A stretch of DNA of 64,000 nucleotides, taken from assembly GCA_003140215.1 (NCBI GenBank), contig PLJL01000004.1:1708192-1772191 (forward strand), written 5' to 3'. Shown here piece after piece: positions 8,219-15,344 of the stretch (positions within the stretch are counted from its first letter, which is position 1; the number at the start of each line of letters is the position of its first letter). The notes under the pieces were generated by a model that worked only from the letters and a program-made list of their open reading frames with translations, did not search any database and was not told the origin of the DNA. This DNA is from Vulcanimicrobiota bacterium (lineage in GTDB: Bacteria; Vulcanimicrobiota; Vulcanimicrobiia; Vulcanimicrobiales; Vulcanimicrobiaceae). The position numbers were made by a program, and so were the translations under genes.

Positions 8219-8247
8219 TCGTCCACAAGAATGTGAGGTTATCCACC
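8219..8247 (+). promoter_or_regulatory. DnaA-box-like cluster, array unit 4
   Basis: TCGTCCACA (8219-8227) and TTATCCACC (8239-8247; eight of nine match the E. coli box TTATCCACA) start 20 bp apart, just beyond the end of livF. Confidence 0.45.
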
Positions 8248-8284
8248 GGGCCTCACAGTGTTCCACCGTTTCCGCGAACGGTTC

Positions 8285-9025
8285 TCAGCCGCCGAGGTAG
8301 GCTGCGACCACGTCGCGGTGCGTCGCAAGCTCCGCCCCGGTACCGCTGAGCACGACGCGACCGCGTTCCATGACGTAGGCGGAATCGGCGAGCGCGAGCG
8401 CACGGCGCGCGTTCTGCTCGACGAGCAGGATCGAGGTGCCGTGCCGGCGCTCGTCGGCGATGATCGAGAAGATCTCGTCGACGAGCTTGGGGGCGAGGCC
8501 CATCGACGGCTCGTCGAGCAGCAGGGCCGCGGGCCCGATCGCCAAGGCTCGGGCGATCGCGAGCATCTGCTGCTCACCGCCGGATAGCGAGCCGGCCGGG
8601 AGGTTGCGCCGGGTGCGCAGGATCGGGAAACGGTCGAACAGCCCCTCGATCCGCGCGAACCCCGCCGCGCCGCGAGCGCCGGCGGCGACCTGGAGGTTTT
8701 CCTCGACGCTCATCCCGGGCAGCATGCGGCGCCCTTCGGGCACCAGGACGAGGCCGCGCCGCACCCGCTCGTGCGAGGCGAGCCGGGTGATCTCCGCCCC
8801 GTCGAAGCGGACGCGGCCGCTGCGCGCCGGCACGATGCCGGCCAGCGCCATCAAAAGGGTGGTCTTGCCGGCGCCGTTCGCGCCGACGATCGCGCACAGC
8901 GTCCCGGTGGCGAGCTCGATCGAGACGTCGTGCAACACTTCGATGTTGCCGTATCCGGCCCGCATGGACTCGACCGCGAGCAACGCCGGCGCGGCCGTGA
9001 CCGCACTGGGCGCCGGCTCGGTCAT
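8285..9025 (-). CDS. livF: branched-chain amino-acid type ABC transporter ATP-binding protein LivF
   Basis: 246 residues. Walker A is GANGAGKTT (about 48-56), the signature LSGGEQQ lies near 148-154, Walker B ALLLDEPSMGLAP follows, and a switch His is replaced by Gln in LLVEQNA, as is normal for LivF. The protein powers uptake of amino acids or amides from the inner face of the membrane. Its start overlaps the end of livG by four bases (ATGA). It is the last gene of the operon binding protein, livH, livM, livG, livF on the minus strand, and the non-coding array begins just beyond its end. Confidence 0.94.
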   Translation of the reverse strand: MTEPAPSAVTAAPALLAVESMRAGYGNIEVLHDVSIELATGTLCAIVGANGAGKTTLLMALAGIVPARSGRVRFDGAEITRLASHERVRRGLVLVPEGRRMLPGMSVEENLQVAAGARGAAGFARIEGLFDRFPILRTRRNLPAGSLSGGEQQMLAIARALAIGPAALLLDEPSMGLAPKLVDEIFSIIADERRHGTSILLVEQNARRALALADSAYVMERGRVVLSGTGAELATHRDVVAAYLGG

Positions 9026-9744
9026 GCCAGCGCCTCGGCGCCGCTGCCCAAATAGGCTTCGACGACGACCGGGTCGCGCGCGACCTGCGCGGGCGTACCG
9101 CGGGCGATCAGCTCGCCGAAGTTGAGGACGACCACGGAGTCGCAGGCGGCGCGGACGAGGGTCATGTCGTGCTCGATCAGCAACACGGCGATGCCGCCGG
9201 CGGCGATCGCGCGAATCGTTTCGACCAAGCGCGTCGTCTCCGACGGGTTCATCCCCGCCGCCGGCTCATCGAGCATCAACACCGCCGGCGCCATGGCCAG
9301 CGCGCGCGCGATCTCCAGCCGGCGCTGATCGCCGTACGGCAGCGAGCCCGCCCGCGCGGCGAGGTCGAGACGCTCGATCCCCGCGCGCTCGAGCAACGAC
9401 CGGATCTCGGCCGCGGTCGCCCGCGTGCGACGCGCGTACCCGCCGGCGGCGAGGTTCGCACGGACGTCGAGCGCCCCGAACAAGCGAATGTTCTGATAGG
9501 TGCGCGCGATGCCGGAGCGCGCGATGCGGTGCGTCGGCAGTCCGTCGATGCGCTGCCCGTCGAGCGCGATCGTCCCCGAGGCGAGCGGCGCCAGCCCGGT
9601 CGTCGCGTTGACGAGGGTGGTCTTGCCGGCACCGTTTGGGCCGATCAAACCCAGGACGTGGCCGCGCTCGATCGAGAGCGTGACGGCGCGCAGCGCATCG
9701 ACCCCGCCGTAACGGACGCCGACGTTTTCGAACACCAAGCTCAC
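9022..9744 (-). CDS. livG: branched-chain amino-acid type ABC transporter ATP-binding protein LivG
   Basis: 240 residues. Walker A is GPNGAGKTT (about 36-44), a family-typical TYQNIRLF Q-loop segment lies near 87, the ABC signature region is degenerate (LPYGDQRRLEIARAL, as is usual in LivG) and Walker B is VLMLDEPAAGMNP. A switch His is present in LLIEHDM. It pairs with LivF as the second ATPase of the importer. The gene follows livM after 13 bp and overlaps livF. Confidence 0.94.
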   Translation of the reverse strand: MSLVFENVGVRYGGVDALRAVTLSIERGHVLGLIGPNGAGKTTLVNATTGLAPLASGTIALDGQRIDGLPTHRIARSGIARTYQNIRLFGALDVRANLAAGGYARRTRATAAEIRSLLERAGIERLDLAARAGSLPYGDQRRLEIARALAMAPAVLMLDEPAAGMNPSETTRLVETIRAIAAGGIAVLLIEHDMTLVRAACDSVVVLNFGELIARGTPAQVARDPVVVEAYLGSGAEALA

Positions 9745-9757
9745 CTCGCGCCTGACC

Positions 9758-10636
9758 TCACGAGCGGACGCGAACCGCGCCGCGGCGCCACAGCGACGAA
9801 AGACCGCCGGGAGCGAACAGGATCACCGCGAGCAGGATCACGCCGTTGCTGATCTCGCGGTAGTCGGCGAGAAAGCGGATCGCTTCGGGCAGGATCGAGA
9901 GCAGCGTGGCCCCCAGCACGGCGCCGAACGGACTGGTAACCCCGCCGACCACGCACCAAACCAGGATCTGCTCCATGCGGGCGAAGCCGAAGTCGGTGGG
10001 TGTGATGAAGAAGGAGGCGTGCGCGTACAGCGCGCCTCCCAAGCCCGCGATCGCCCCGCCGAGCGCCAGCGACAGGGTCCGGACCGCCCCCACGTCGATC
10101 CCCACGCCGCGCGCGGCATACTCGTCCTCACGCACCAGCGCAACGGCCAGGGCGAACTTCGTGCGCGAGATCAGCACCAGCGCCAGCGCGACGAACGCCA
10201 GCGAAGCGTAGATCACAAGCGTCGTCGCGTCGTTGGGGATTCCGCTCAAGCCCTCGGCGCCGCCGGTCAGCTGCACCGTTCTTCCGGCGAACTGTATCGA
10301 TCCGAGGTTATTGGCGCAGACGCGCACGATTTCGCCGAATCCGATGGTCGCGATCGCGAGAAAGACGCCGCGCAAGCGCCGAACCGGATAGGCCAACAGC
10401 GCTGCGACGACGGTGGAAACCAGCATCGCGACGGCGATCGTCGCCACGAGCGGCCAGTGGGCGTTAAGCGCGAGCATCGCCGACACGTAGGCCGCGATCC
10501 CCATGAATGCGGCCTGTGCGAGGGCCAGCTGTCCGGCTTGGAGCGAAACCGAGAGCGACAGCGCGAGGATCGCGTTGACGCCGATTTGGTCGATCAAGCG
10601 GGAGTGCTTGGCATAAAAGTCCGCCAGGAGGGTCAT
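9758..10636 (-). CDS. livM: branched-chain amino-acid type ABC transporter permease LivM
   Basis: 292 residues, about eight to nine hydrophobic segments. It shows the LivM hallmarks of an early LSLSVSLQAGQLALAQAAFMGIGAY-like stretch, a conserved GEIVR loop near 120 and a C-terminal GGLSSLWRR end. It forms the membrane pore with LivH. It lies 19 bp after livH and 13 bp before livG in a continuous operon. Confidence 0.93.
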   Translation of the reverse strand: MTLLADFYAKHSRLIDQIGVNAILALSLSVSLQAGQLALAQAAFMGIAAYVSAMLALNAHWPLVATIAVAMLVSTVVAALLAYPVRRLRGVFLAIATIGFGEIVRVCANNLGSIQFAGRTVQLTGGAEGLSGIPNDATTLVIYASLAFVALALVLISRTKFALAVALVREDEYAARGVGIDVGAVRTLSLALGGAIAGLGGALYAHASFFITPTDFGFARMEQILVWCVVGGVTSPFGAVLGATLLSILPEAIRFLADYREISNGVILLAVILFAPGGLSSLWRRGAVRVRS

Positions 10637-10655
10637 GACGAGCGCGCGCCCCGGT

Positions 10656-11537
10656 TCACGCTTGGCGCAGCGCGCGCTTGCCGAACAACCCCGTCGGTCG
10701 CGCGACGAGCAGTACGAACATCACGCCGAAGACGATCGCGTCGCGCCAGGCCGAGGCACCGTACGCGACCGCCAGCGTCTCGACCGCACCCAGGATGAAG
10801 CCGCCGATGACCGCGCCGGTGACGCTCCCCATCCCGCCCAAGATGATCACCGCGAGCCCCTTGAGCTCGATGGGACCGCCCATGTCGAGCGTCACGCTGT
10901 TGTATTCCAGCCCGGTGAGAACGCCGGCCGCGCCCCCCAGCGACGAGGCGATGAAAAACGTTGCCGCGATCGTGCGCTCGAGATCGACGCCCAGCAGCGC
11001 CGCCGCGATGCGGTCTTCCGCGACCGCCCGGATGCGCCGGCCCAGCGTCGTCGATCGCAACACCCAGCTCAGCACGAGCATCAGCGCCACGGCGGAGAGG
11101 AAGATCGCGAGTTCGACGGTGGTGAACGTCACCGGGCCCAGCCGAATCGCCGGCACGGTTTCGAGGCCGCCGGTCGTGAAGTGCCGCTCGTCGACGCCAT
11201 AGATCCCGCGCATGATCGCGCCGATGATGATAGCGACGCCGATCGACGAGATCAACGGAACCAGCGTCCCCGCGTTGCGCGCCCGCAACGGCGCGAACGC
11301 AACGCGGTCGAGCAGGATCCCGATGATCCCCGCAACCGCCGCCGCCACGAGAAATGCCAGCGGCAGCGGCATCCCCGCCAGCGCCAGCGAGAGCGCCACG
11401 AACGCAGCCGCCGTAAAAATGGCCGCATGCGCCAAGTTCAGGATGTCAAGCACCCCGAACACCAACGTGTACCCAACCGCAAACAGCGCATACACCGCGC
11501 CCAGGAACAGCCCGTTAAAGAGCTGCTGTGCGATCAT
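10656..11537 (-). CDS. livH: branched-chain amino-acid type ABC transporter permease LivH
   Basis: 293 residues with about eight membrane segments. The N-terminus LFNGLFLGAVYALFAVGYTLVFGVLDILN is cut here to its key marks: the FGVLDILNLAHAA motif near 29-41 is the family signature. A GMGSVTGAVIGGFILG loop near 235-250 is also typical. The ATG is preceded by GGAG ten bases upstream, and that sequence is part of copy b of the 110-bp repeat element, which fills the gap to the binding-protein gene. Confidence 0.93.
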   Translation of the reverse strand: MIAQQLFNGLFLGAVYALFAVGYTLVFGVLDILNLAHAAIFTAAAFVALSLALAGMPLPLAFLVAAAVAGIIGILLDRVAFAPLRARNAGTLVPLISSIGVAIIIGAIMRGIYGVDERHFTTGGLETVPAIRLGPVTFTTVELAIFLSAVALMLVLSWVLRSTTLGRRIRAVAEDRIAAALLGVDLERTIAATFFIASSLGGAAGVLTGLEYNSVTLDMGGPIELKGLAVIILGGMGSVTGAVIGGFILGAVETLAVAYGASAWRDAIVFGVMFVLLVARPTGLFGKRALRQA

Positions 11538-11540
11538 TCT

Positions 11541-11651
11541 AACGGCGCTCCGCCCCAGGCTCCGCGCCCCCCACGCAAAGCGTGGGGCCCCCGAATCCGA
11601 GCTCGCAACGACAATGTGGTGACGTCGCGATCTTCCTGCGCTCGCTCCATC
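11541..11651 (-). repeat. 110-bp hairpin element, copy b (between binding protein and livH)
   Basis: Read on the minus strand it starts GATGGAGCGAGCGCAG, folds centrally as CCCCACGC-TTT-GCGTGGGG and ends GGAGCGCCGTT three bases before the livH ATG. It fills most of the 144-bp gap after the binding-protein gene. The GGAG near its end is the only Shine-Dalgarno-like sequence before livH, so the element appears to provide it. Confidence 0.8.
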
Positions 11652-11681
11652 ACCGTGCCCTCGTCCTCCTACCGCCCTACG

Positions 11682-12818
11682 CTAGTGAAAATAGGCGAAG
11701 CCGTCTTTTACGATCGATAGGATCACCGGTGAGGACTTGACGTCGCGATTCTGATCGAAGCCGATCGGGCCCAGCACGGTCTGGATGACCCGCACGTTCT
11801 TGAGGGCGGCCGACATCTCGTCCTTGGTCGTCGCCCCGTGCGCGACGAGGTACGCCACGATCTGCGCGGCGGCGTAGGACTGAGCGGCGAATTGGTCCGG
11901 ACCTTTGCCGTACTTCGCCGAGTAGTGCTTGACGAAGTCGAGGTTCGAGGAGTACTTCGCGCCTGAGAACCACGCGGCGCCGACGACCGTCCCTTGCGAC
12001 GCCGGCCCGGCTACGCTGTACATGTCGGGGGCGTTGAGCCCGTTGCCGCCGACCATGTGCGTCTTCATCCCCAGTTTGCCCGCCTGCTGGATGATCTTGG
12101 TGGCTTCGGGGAACAGGCCGCCGATCGCGATCACGTCGGGATGCTTGGACTCGATGCGGGTGAGCGCGGCCTGGAAATCAGTATCCTTGATGTGGAACGT
12201 CTCGACGTCGACGATGTCGACACCGGCGGCTTTGAACTCGCGAGCGAACACATCGTAGTCGGTCTTGGTGAACGCGTTGTCGTCGCCGTAGATGATCGCG
12301 GCGGTCTTGTAGTGCCATTTGTCGTGCGTGCGTTTCACCGTGGTCGGGATGACCTGCGACTCGGCGAGCGCGTCGCGATACACCGACGAGCCCATTGCGG
12401 TGACGCCTTCGGCGGTCGTCGACGTCCCCATGACCGGAAAGTTCGCTTTGGCGGCGATCGGGAAGGCCTTGAACGCCTCGCCCGAGAGCGTGGGCCCGAG
12501 CACGATCACGGTCTGACCGTCGGTGGTGAATTTCTGCATCAGGTTGACGACCTGAGCGCCGTCGGTCGCCGCGTCGGCGACATCGAAGGTCAGGTTCGCG
12601 CCGCCGGCGTCGATCTTGCCGCTCTTGACGTCGTCGTTGGCGAGCTCGTACGCGTTCTTTTGCGGCGTGCCGTAGATTCCGGCGCCGCCGGTGACGTCGG
12701 CGATCACGCCGACGTGGACCGTCTTGCCGGCCGCGGGGCCTTTGGACGCCGCGCCGGAAGGCGCGACGAGCGCGGCGATCGCGAGCAGCGCAAGCACCGG
12801 GACCGTGGTTCGATTCAT
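11682..12818 (-). CDS. ABC-transporter substrate-binding protein (LivK-type)
   Basis: 378 residues from the ATG at 12818, chosen because AGGAG lies seven bases upstream and a clean signal peptide follows (cleavage near SGAAS, residue 22-26). An upstream open extension to 13121 is ruled out as it overlaps the beta-lactamase-like gene and is Arg-rich. The mature chain starts VHVGVIADVTGGAGIYG, the ligand-facing start of type I periplasmic-binding proteins. It should deliver the ligand to LivH/LivM. It is followed by repeat element b and livH. Confidence 0.91.
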   Translation of the reverse strand: MNRTTVPVLALLAIAALVAPSGAASKGPAAGKTVHVGVIADVTGGAGIYGTPQKNAYELANDDVKSGKIDAGGANLTFDVADAATDGAQVVNLMQKFTTDGQTVIVLGPTLSGEAFKAFPIAAKANFPVMGTSTTAEGVTAMGSSVYRDALAESQVIPTTVKRTHDKWHYKTAAIIYGDDNAFTKTDYDVFAREFKAAGVDIVDVETFHIKDTDFQAALTRIESKHPDVIAIGGLFPEATKIIQQAGKLGMKTHMVGGNGLNAPDMYSVAGPASQGTVVGAAWFSGAKYSSNLDFVKHYSAKYGKGPDQFAAQSYAAAQIVAYLVAHGATTKDEMSAALKNVRVIQTVLGPIGFDQNRDVKSSPVILSIVKDGFAYFH

Positions 12819-12898
12819 CCTATGACTCCTGCGTTCTGGTTGGTTGAACGGCCGTTCGCAAGTGTGCGGAGCGCTCCTCCGGCCGGCGGCGCGCTCTG

Positions 12899-13681
12899 CT
12901 ACGCCGCGAGCAGAAACGGACGCAGCGCGCGCATGAATTCGCCGAAGCGCGCATCGGCCTCGTCGCTGCTCGCGAGCTGGGTGTAGACGACGACCACCCA
13001 GCGTGCGCCGCCGGGCAGCGTGAGGATCCCGGCGTCGTGCGCGACCTCGTCGGTGTCGCCGGTCTTGTGCGCGAAGCGGTCGGCCGGCTCGAGCCCGCGG
13101 GAAAGCTTCACGTCCCACCACGACGTCGACAAAATGTTCAGCAGCACGTCCGCGTGCGGCACCCGCCGCTCGGCGATGGCAGTCAAAAGCCGCGCTGCGG
13201 CCGCGGCCGGGAACACGTTGCGCCCGGTGGCGTCAGGGTCGTCGATGAGCGGCAGCGCACCCGACAACTTGCGCCGGAAAACGATCTCCGGGTAGCCGAG
13301 CGCTTGCACGTCGGCGGTGGCCCGGTCGCGGCCCAGAAGGTCGTACAGCTGATTGGTAGCGACGTTGTCGGAGCGCTGCAGCATCAGCGTCGCGAGCTCT
13401 CGCACCGTCGAACGGTAGCCGGCCACGCAGGGCGAGGGCGCGTCGTTGAGGGTGAGATTGCGCGCCTGGACGGTCACGGCCGTTTCCCAGTCCAGCCGGC
13501 CGGCGGCGATCGCCGCGGCCGCCGCGGTTGCCAGCGGCAGCTTGATGAGCGAAGCGGGGTAGACGGTGCGTCCGTCGTCCCGGGTCCAGTTTGGGCCGTC
13601 GGGGGCGAGCCGGCGGACATGAATCTGGGCCGCGCCGAGTCCCGTTTGCTCGCCGAGCACGGCTAGATCAGGTAGTCGCAC
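12899..13681 (-). CDS. class A beta-lactamase-like serine hydrolase
   Basis: About 260 residues from a GTG at 13681. The open frame continues to 13765, but that part overlaps the divergent promoter. Active-site marks are SLIK (Ser44-x-x-Lys47), SDN (104-106) and KTG in HKTGDTDEV. No ExxLN omega-loop motif, which carries the deacylating Glu166 in class A enzymes, is visible between SDN and KTG. No signal peptide precedes the domain with either start, which is odd for an enzyme of the cell wall. It could be a beta-lactamase, a transpeptidase-like relic or another serine hydrolase. It lies 80 bp upstream of the binding-protein gene on the same strand, and is divergent from the STAS/LolA gene. 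Confidence 0.75.
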   Translation of the reverse strand: MRLPDLAVLGEQTGLGAAQIHVRRLAPDGPNWTRDDGRTVYPASLIKLPLATAAAAAIAAGRLDWETAVTVQARNLTLNDAPSPCVAGYRSTVRELATLMLQRSDNVATNQLYDLLGRDRATADVQALGYPEIVFRRKLSGALPLIDDPDATGRNVFPAAAAARLLTAIAERRVPHADVLLNILSTSWWDVKLSRGLEPADRFAHKTGDTDEVAHDAGILTLPGGARWVVVVYTQLASSDEADARFGEFMRALRPFLLAA

Positions 13682-13699
13682 GCACTGAATTGCAAGCGG

Positions 13700-13746
13700 G
13701 TACTTGCATGAATACAAGCGCCGTGCTATCGTGTTCGTGCAAGTAC
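13700..13746. promoter_or_regulatory. promoter and widely spaced inverted repeat before the efflux operon
   Basis: On the plus strand TTGCAT (13704-13709) is 17 bases from TATCGT (13727-13732), ahead of the ATG at 13755. A perfect 9-bp inverted repeat, GTACTTGCA (13700-13708) and TGCAAGTAC (13738-13746), brackets this promoter. The second gene of the operon is a TetR repressor, the obvious candidate ligand. The site would also affect the divergent beta-lactamase-like gene. Confidence 0.5.
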
Positions 13747-13754
13747 CTACACGC

Positions 13755-14750
13755 ATGAGAATCATGGAACCGACACCGCATCATACGCAGATCCAATTGA
13801 ATGCCGACGATCCCGAGGCCCGTACGCGGGTCGCCGCCGCCGTCGACGCGCTGCTTGCCGAAGACGGCGAGCAGGCGGGCCGGCTGACGGTTGTCCTCGA
13901 CGGGGAACGCCTCCCGCCCGAGACCGTCGCCGGGCTGGTTACCGGCCTGCGCCGGCTACGCGAGCGCGGCGGCGCGATCGAAGTCATCCCGCGCAGCGCC
14001 GCGGTCCGCAATACCCTCGCGCTGAGCGGGCTCGAGCGCGTTTTCGCGTTTCCGCTCCGTCCGGCGGAGGCGCCCCGGCGGGCCGCCAACCTGCTGGGAC
14101 GCCTGACGGCGGCATCCTTCGCCGCGGTGCTGACCTTGGTCGGTATCCCCGCGCTCGCGGGCGCCGACCATCCGACGGATCCGGCCACCATTCTGGCCCG
14201 GGTCGAAGAACGCAATCCCAGCCTGAGCTCCTATCAGGGGCGGCTCCACGTCGACCTCCGGCTGACCTCGTTTCCGTTCTTGCGGCAGCACCTCGACGGC
14301 GCCACGTACTACAAGCGGCCGTCGAGCTACGAGGTCGTCTTCGACAAGGTGCCCCCGCTCGCCAAAGGCTTCGACAAGATGTTCACCGACATCGGGGACC
14401 CGTCGAGCTGGGAGCGTCGTTTCGTCGTGACGTATCAGGGTGAACACGAATTCGGCGGCCGTAAGGATCTCGAGTTGCGGCTCGTACAACGGGTTCGCGG
14501 GATGATCGATCACGAGACGGTCCTGGTGGATCCGAGCTCGTGGGCCATCGACTCGATCCGTTATGACTACTACAATGGAGGGCACATCACGATGACCCAG
14601 ACCTTCCGCGAGGTCGGGGGCTATTCGATGCTCGCCGAGCAGAATGCCGAGATCGCGATTCCCTACGCGAAAGCCGTGGCTCACGGCACCTATACCGACT
14701 ATAAGACGAACGTCGCCGTAGACGATTCGGTCTTCACGAAGAGCAAGTAA
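13755..14750 (+). CDS. STAS-domain / LolA-like fusion protein with one membrane segment
   Basis: 331 residues from the ATG at 13755 (the frame is open from 13704, but that part lies in the promoter). Residues about 10-105 resemble a STAS/anti-sigma antagonist domain (LTVVLDGERLPPETVAGLV, then IEVIPRSAAVRNTLALSGL). A membrane segment follows at about 118-137. The remainder, about 145-331, looks like an outer-membrane lipoprotein-sorting (LolA/LolB-like) beta domain with TYYKRPSSYEVVFD and a C-terminal FTK end. The STAS half would be cytoplasmic and the LolA-like half periplasmic. It is the first gene of an operon with TetR, an adaptor and TolC. The role is unknown; coupling export to a cytoplasmic signal is inference. 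Confidence 0.65.
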   Translation: MRIMEPTPHHTQIQLNADDPEARTRVAAAVDALLAEDGEQAGRLTVVLDGERLPPETVAGLVTGLRRLRERGGAIEVIPRSAAVRNTLALSGLERVFAFPLRPAEAPRRAANLLGRLTAASFAAVLTLVGIPALAGADHPTDPATILARVEERNPSLSSYQGRLHVDLRLTSFPFLRQHLDGATYYKRPSSYEVVFDKVPPLAKGFDKMFTDIGDPSSWERRFVVTYQGEHEFGGRKDLELRLVQRVRGMIDHETVLVDPSSWAIDSIRYDYYNGGHITMTQTFREVGGYSMLAEQNAEIAIPYAKAVAHGTYTDYKTNVAVDDSVFTKSK

Positions 14751-15343
14751 TGCTGGTAACCGGGCAACGTTCGCATCCCGGCGTCGAGGAGACGCGCGCC
14801 AAGATCCTGGCGGCCGCCCGGGAGCTGTTCGAATGCAACGGCACCCGCGGGACGACGACGCGCGAGGTCGCCGAGACCGCGGGCGTCAACGAGGCGACGT
14901 TGTTCCGGCATTTCGGCTCCAAGCGTGCCTTGCTCGATGCGATGCGCGAGCAAGCGTGCGGCGTCGAGCTGTTCCGGTCGATTCTGGGTGCCCTTCCGGG
15001 TACCGATCTGCGTGCCGATCTCAAGACGATCGCGCACTACGTGGTCGAGCACATGATCGCGAAGCGCGCGATGATGTGCATCTCGCTGGCCGAAGACGCC
15101 GCCGGCACGGATGACGCGCCGGAATGGCGCGGTCCCGCGCAGATCGCCTACGATCTGGCGGCGTACTTCACCGAGAAGGTACGAGCCGGACTCGTGCGCG
15201 GCGAGCCGACGTTCGTGGCCCGTTACTTCTTGGGCATGTTCTTCTCGTACGTCGTGGGGCGCAAGCTCTGGGACAGCGTCGTCCCGGACCACGCGACGAT
15301 CGACGCGATGGTCGATGGTTTCTTGTCCGGAGTCTCAGCCTAA
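14750..15343 (+). CDS. TetR-family transcriptional repressor
   Basis: 197 residues. The helix-turn-helix is at about 17-63 (TRAKILAAARELFECNG, then TTTREVAETAGVNEATLFRHFGSK), followed by a helical ligand domain. Its ATG overlaps the stop of the preceding gene by one base, and the adaptor gene starts one base after its stop, so it is embedded in the efflux operon it most likely represses through the inverted repeat at 13700-13746. The inducing compound is unknown. Confidence 0.92.
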   Translation: MLVTGQRSHPGVEETRAKILAAARELFECNGTRGTTTREVAETAGVNEATLFRHFGSKRALLDAMREQACGVELFRSILGALPGTDLRADLKTIAHYVVEHMIAKRAMMCISLAEDAAGTDDAPEWRGPAQIAYDLAAYFTEKVRAGLVRGEPTFVARYFLGMFFSYVVGRKLWDSVVPDHATIDAMVDGFLSGVSA

Positions 15344-15344
15344 C

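Larger units (their letters stand above)
6858..8265. repeat. array of four tandem ~390-bp non-coding units with hairpins and DnaA-box-like motifs
   Basis: The 1.45-kb gap between two convergent genes holds four diverged tandem units starting near 6858, 7194, 7592 and 7996. Each has, in order: a hairpin of CGAAGCC...GGCTTCG type; a block containing ATCGATCTGCGCG then CCTCGCC; in units 2-4 a GTCGAACTTCG block; CCGGCGAGCTTCTCG then ACTCGC; a CATCATAC-like block; and a pair of nine-base TTGTCCACA-like boxes. The hairpin stems vary but stay paired. Indels between units shift every reading frame, so this is not a coding repeat. No insertion-sequence features are present. Confidence 0.8.

Noticed and set aside
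6858..8265. CRISPR array
   Set aside because: Units are ~390 bp and diverged, with no short identical repeats, no regular unique spacers and no cas genes.
6858..8265. Standard chromosomal oriC
   Set aside because: No dnaA, dnaN, recF, rpmH, gidA or parAB beside it and no clear AT-rich unwinding stretch; kept only as a DnaA-box-like array.
6840..8280. Small protein genes inside the non-coding array (several frames of 60-226 codons on both strands)
   Set aside because: Frames are shadows of high GC. Units aligned to each other differ by single-base indels that shift all frames, and no frame is kept across the four units.
12850..12890. Further copy of the 110-bp element near a GGAGCGCTCC sequence
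   Set aside because: Only a short GC-rich match; neither the GATGGAGCGAGCGCAG end nor the central hairpin is present.
12819..13121. N-terminal extension of the binding protein to 13121
   Set aside because: It lies within the beta-lactamase-like gene, is Arg-rich and would hide the signal peptide; the ATG at 12818 has a good Shine-Dalgarno sequence.
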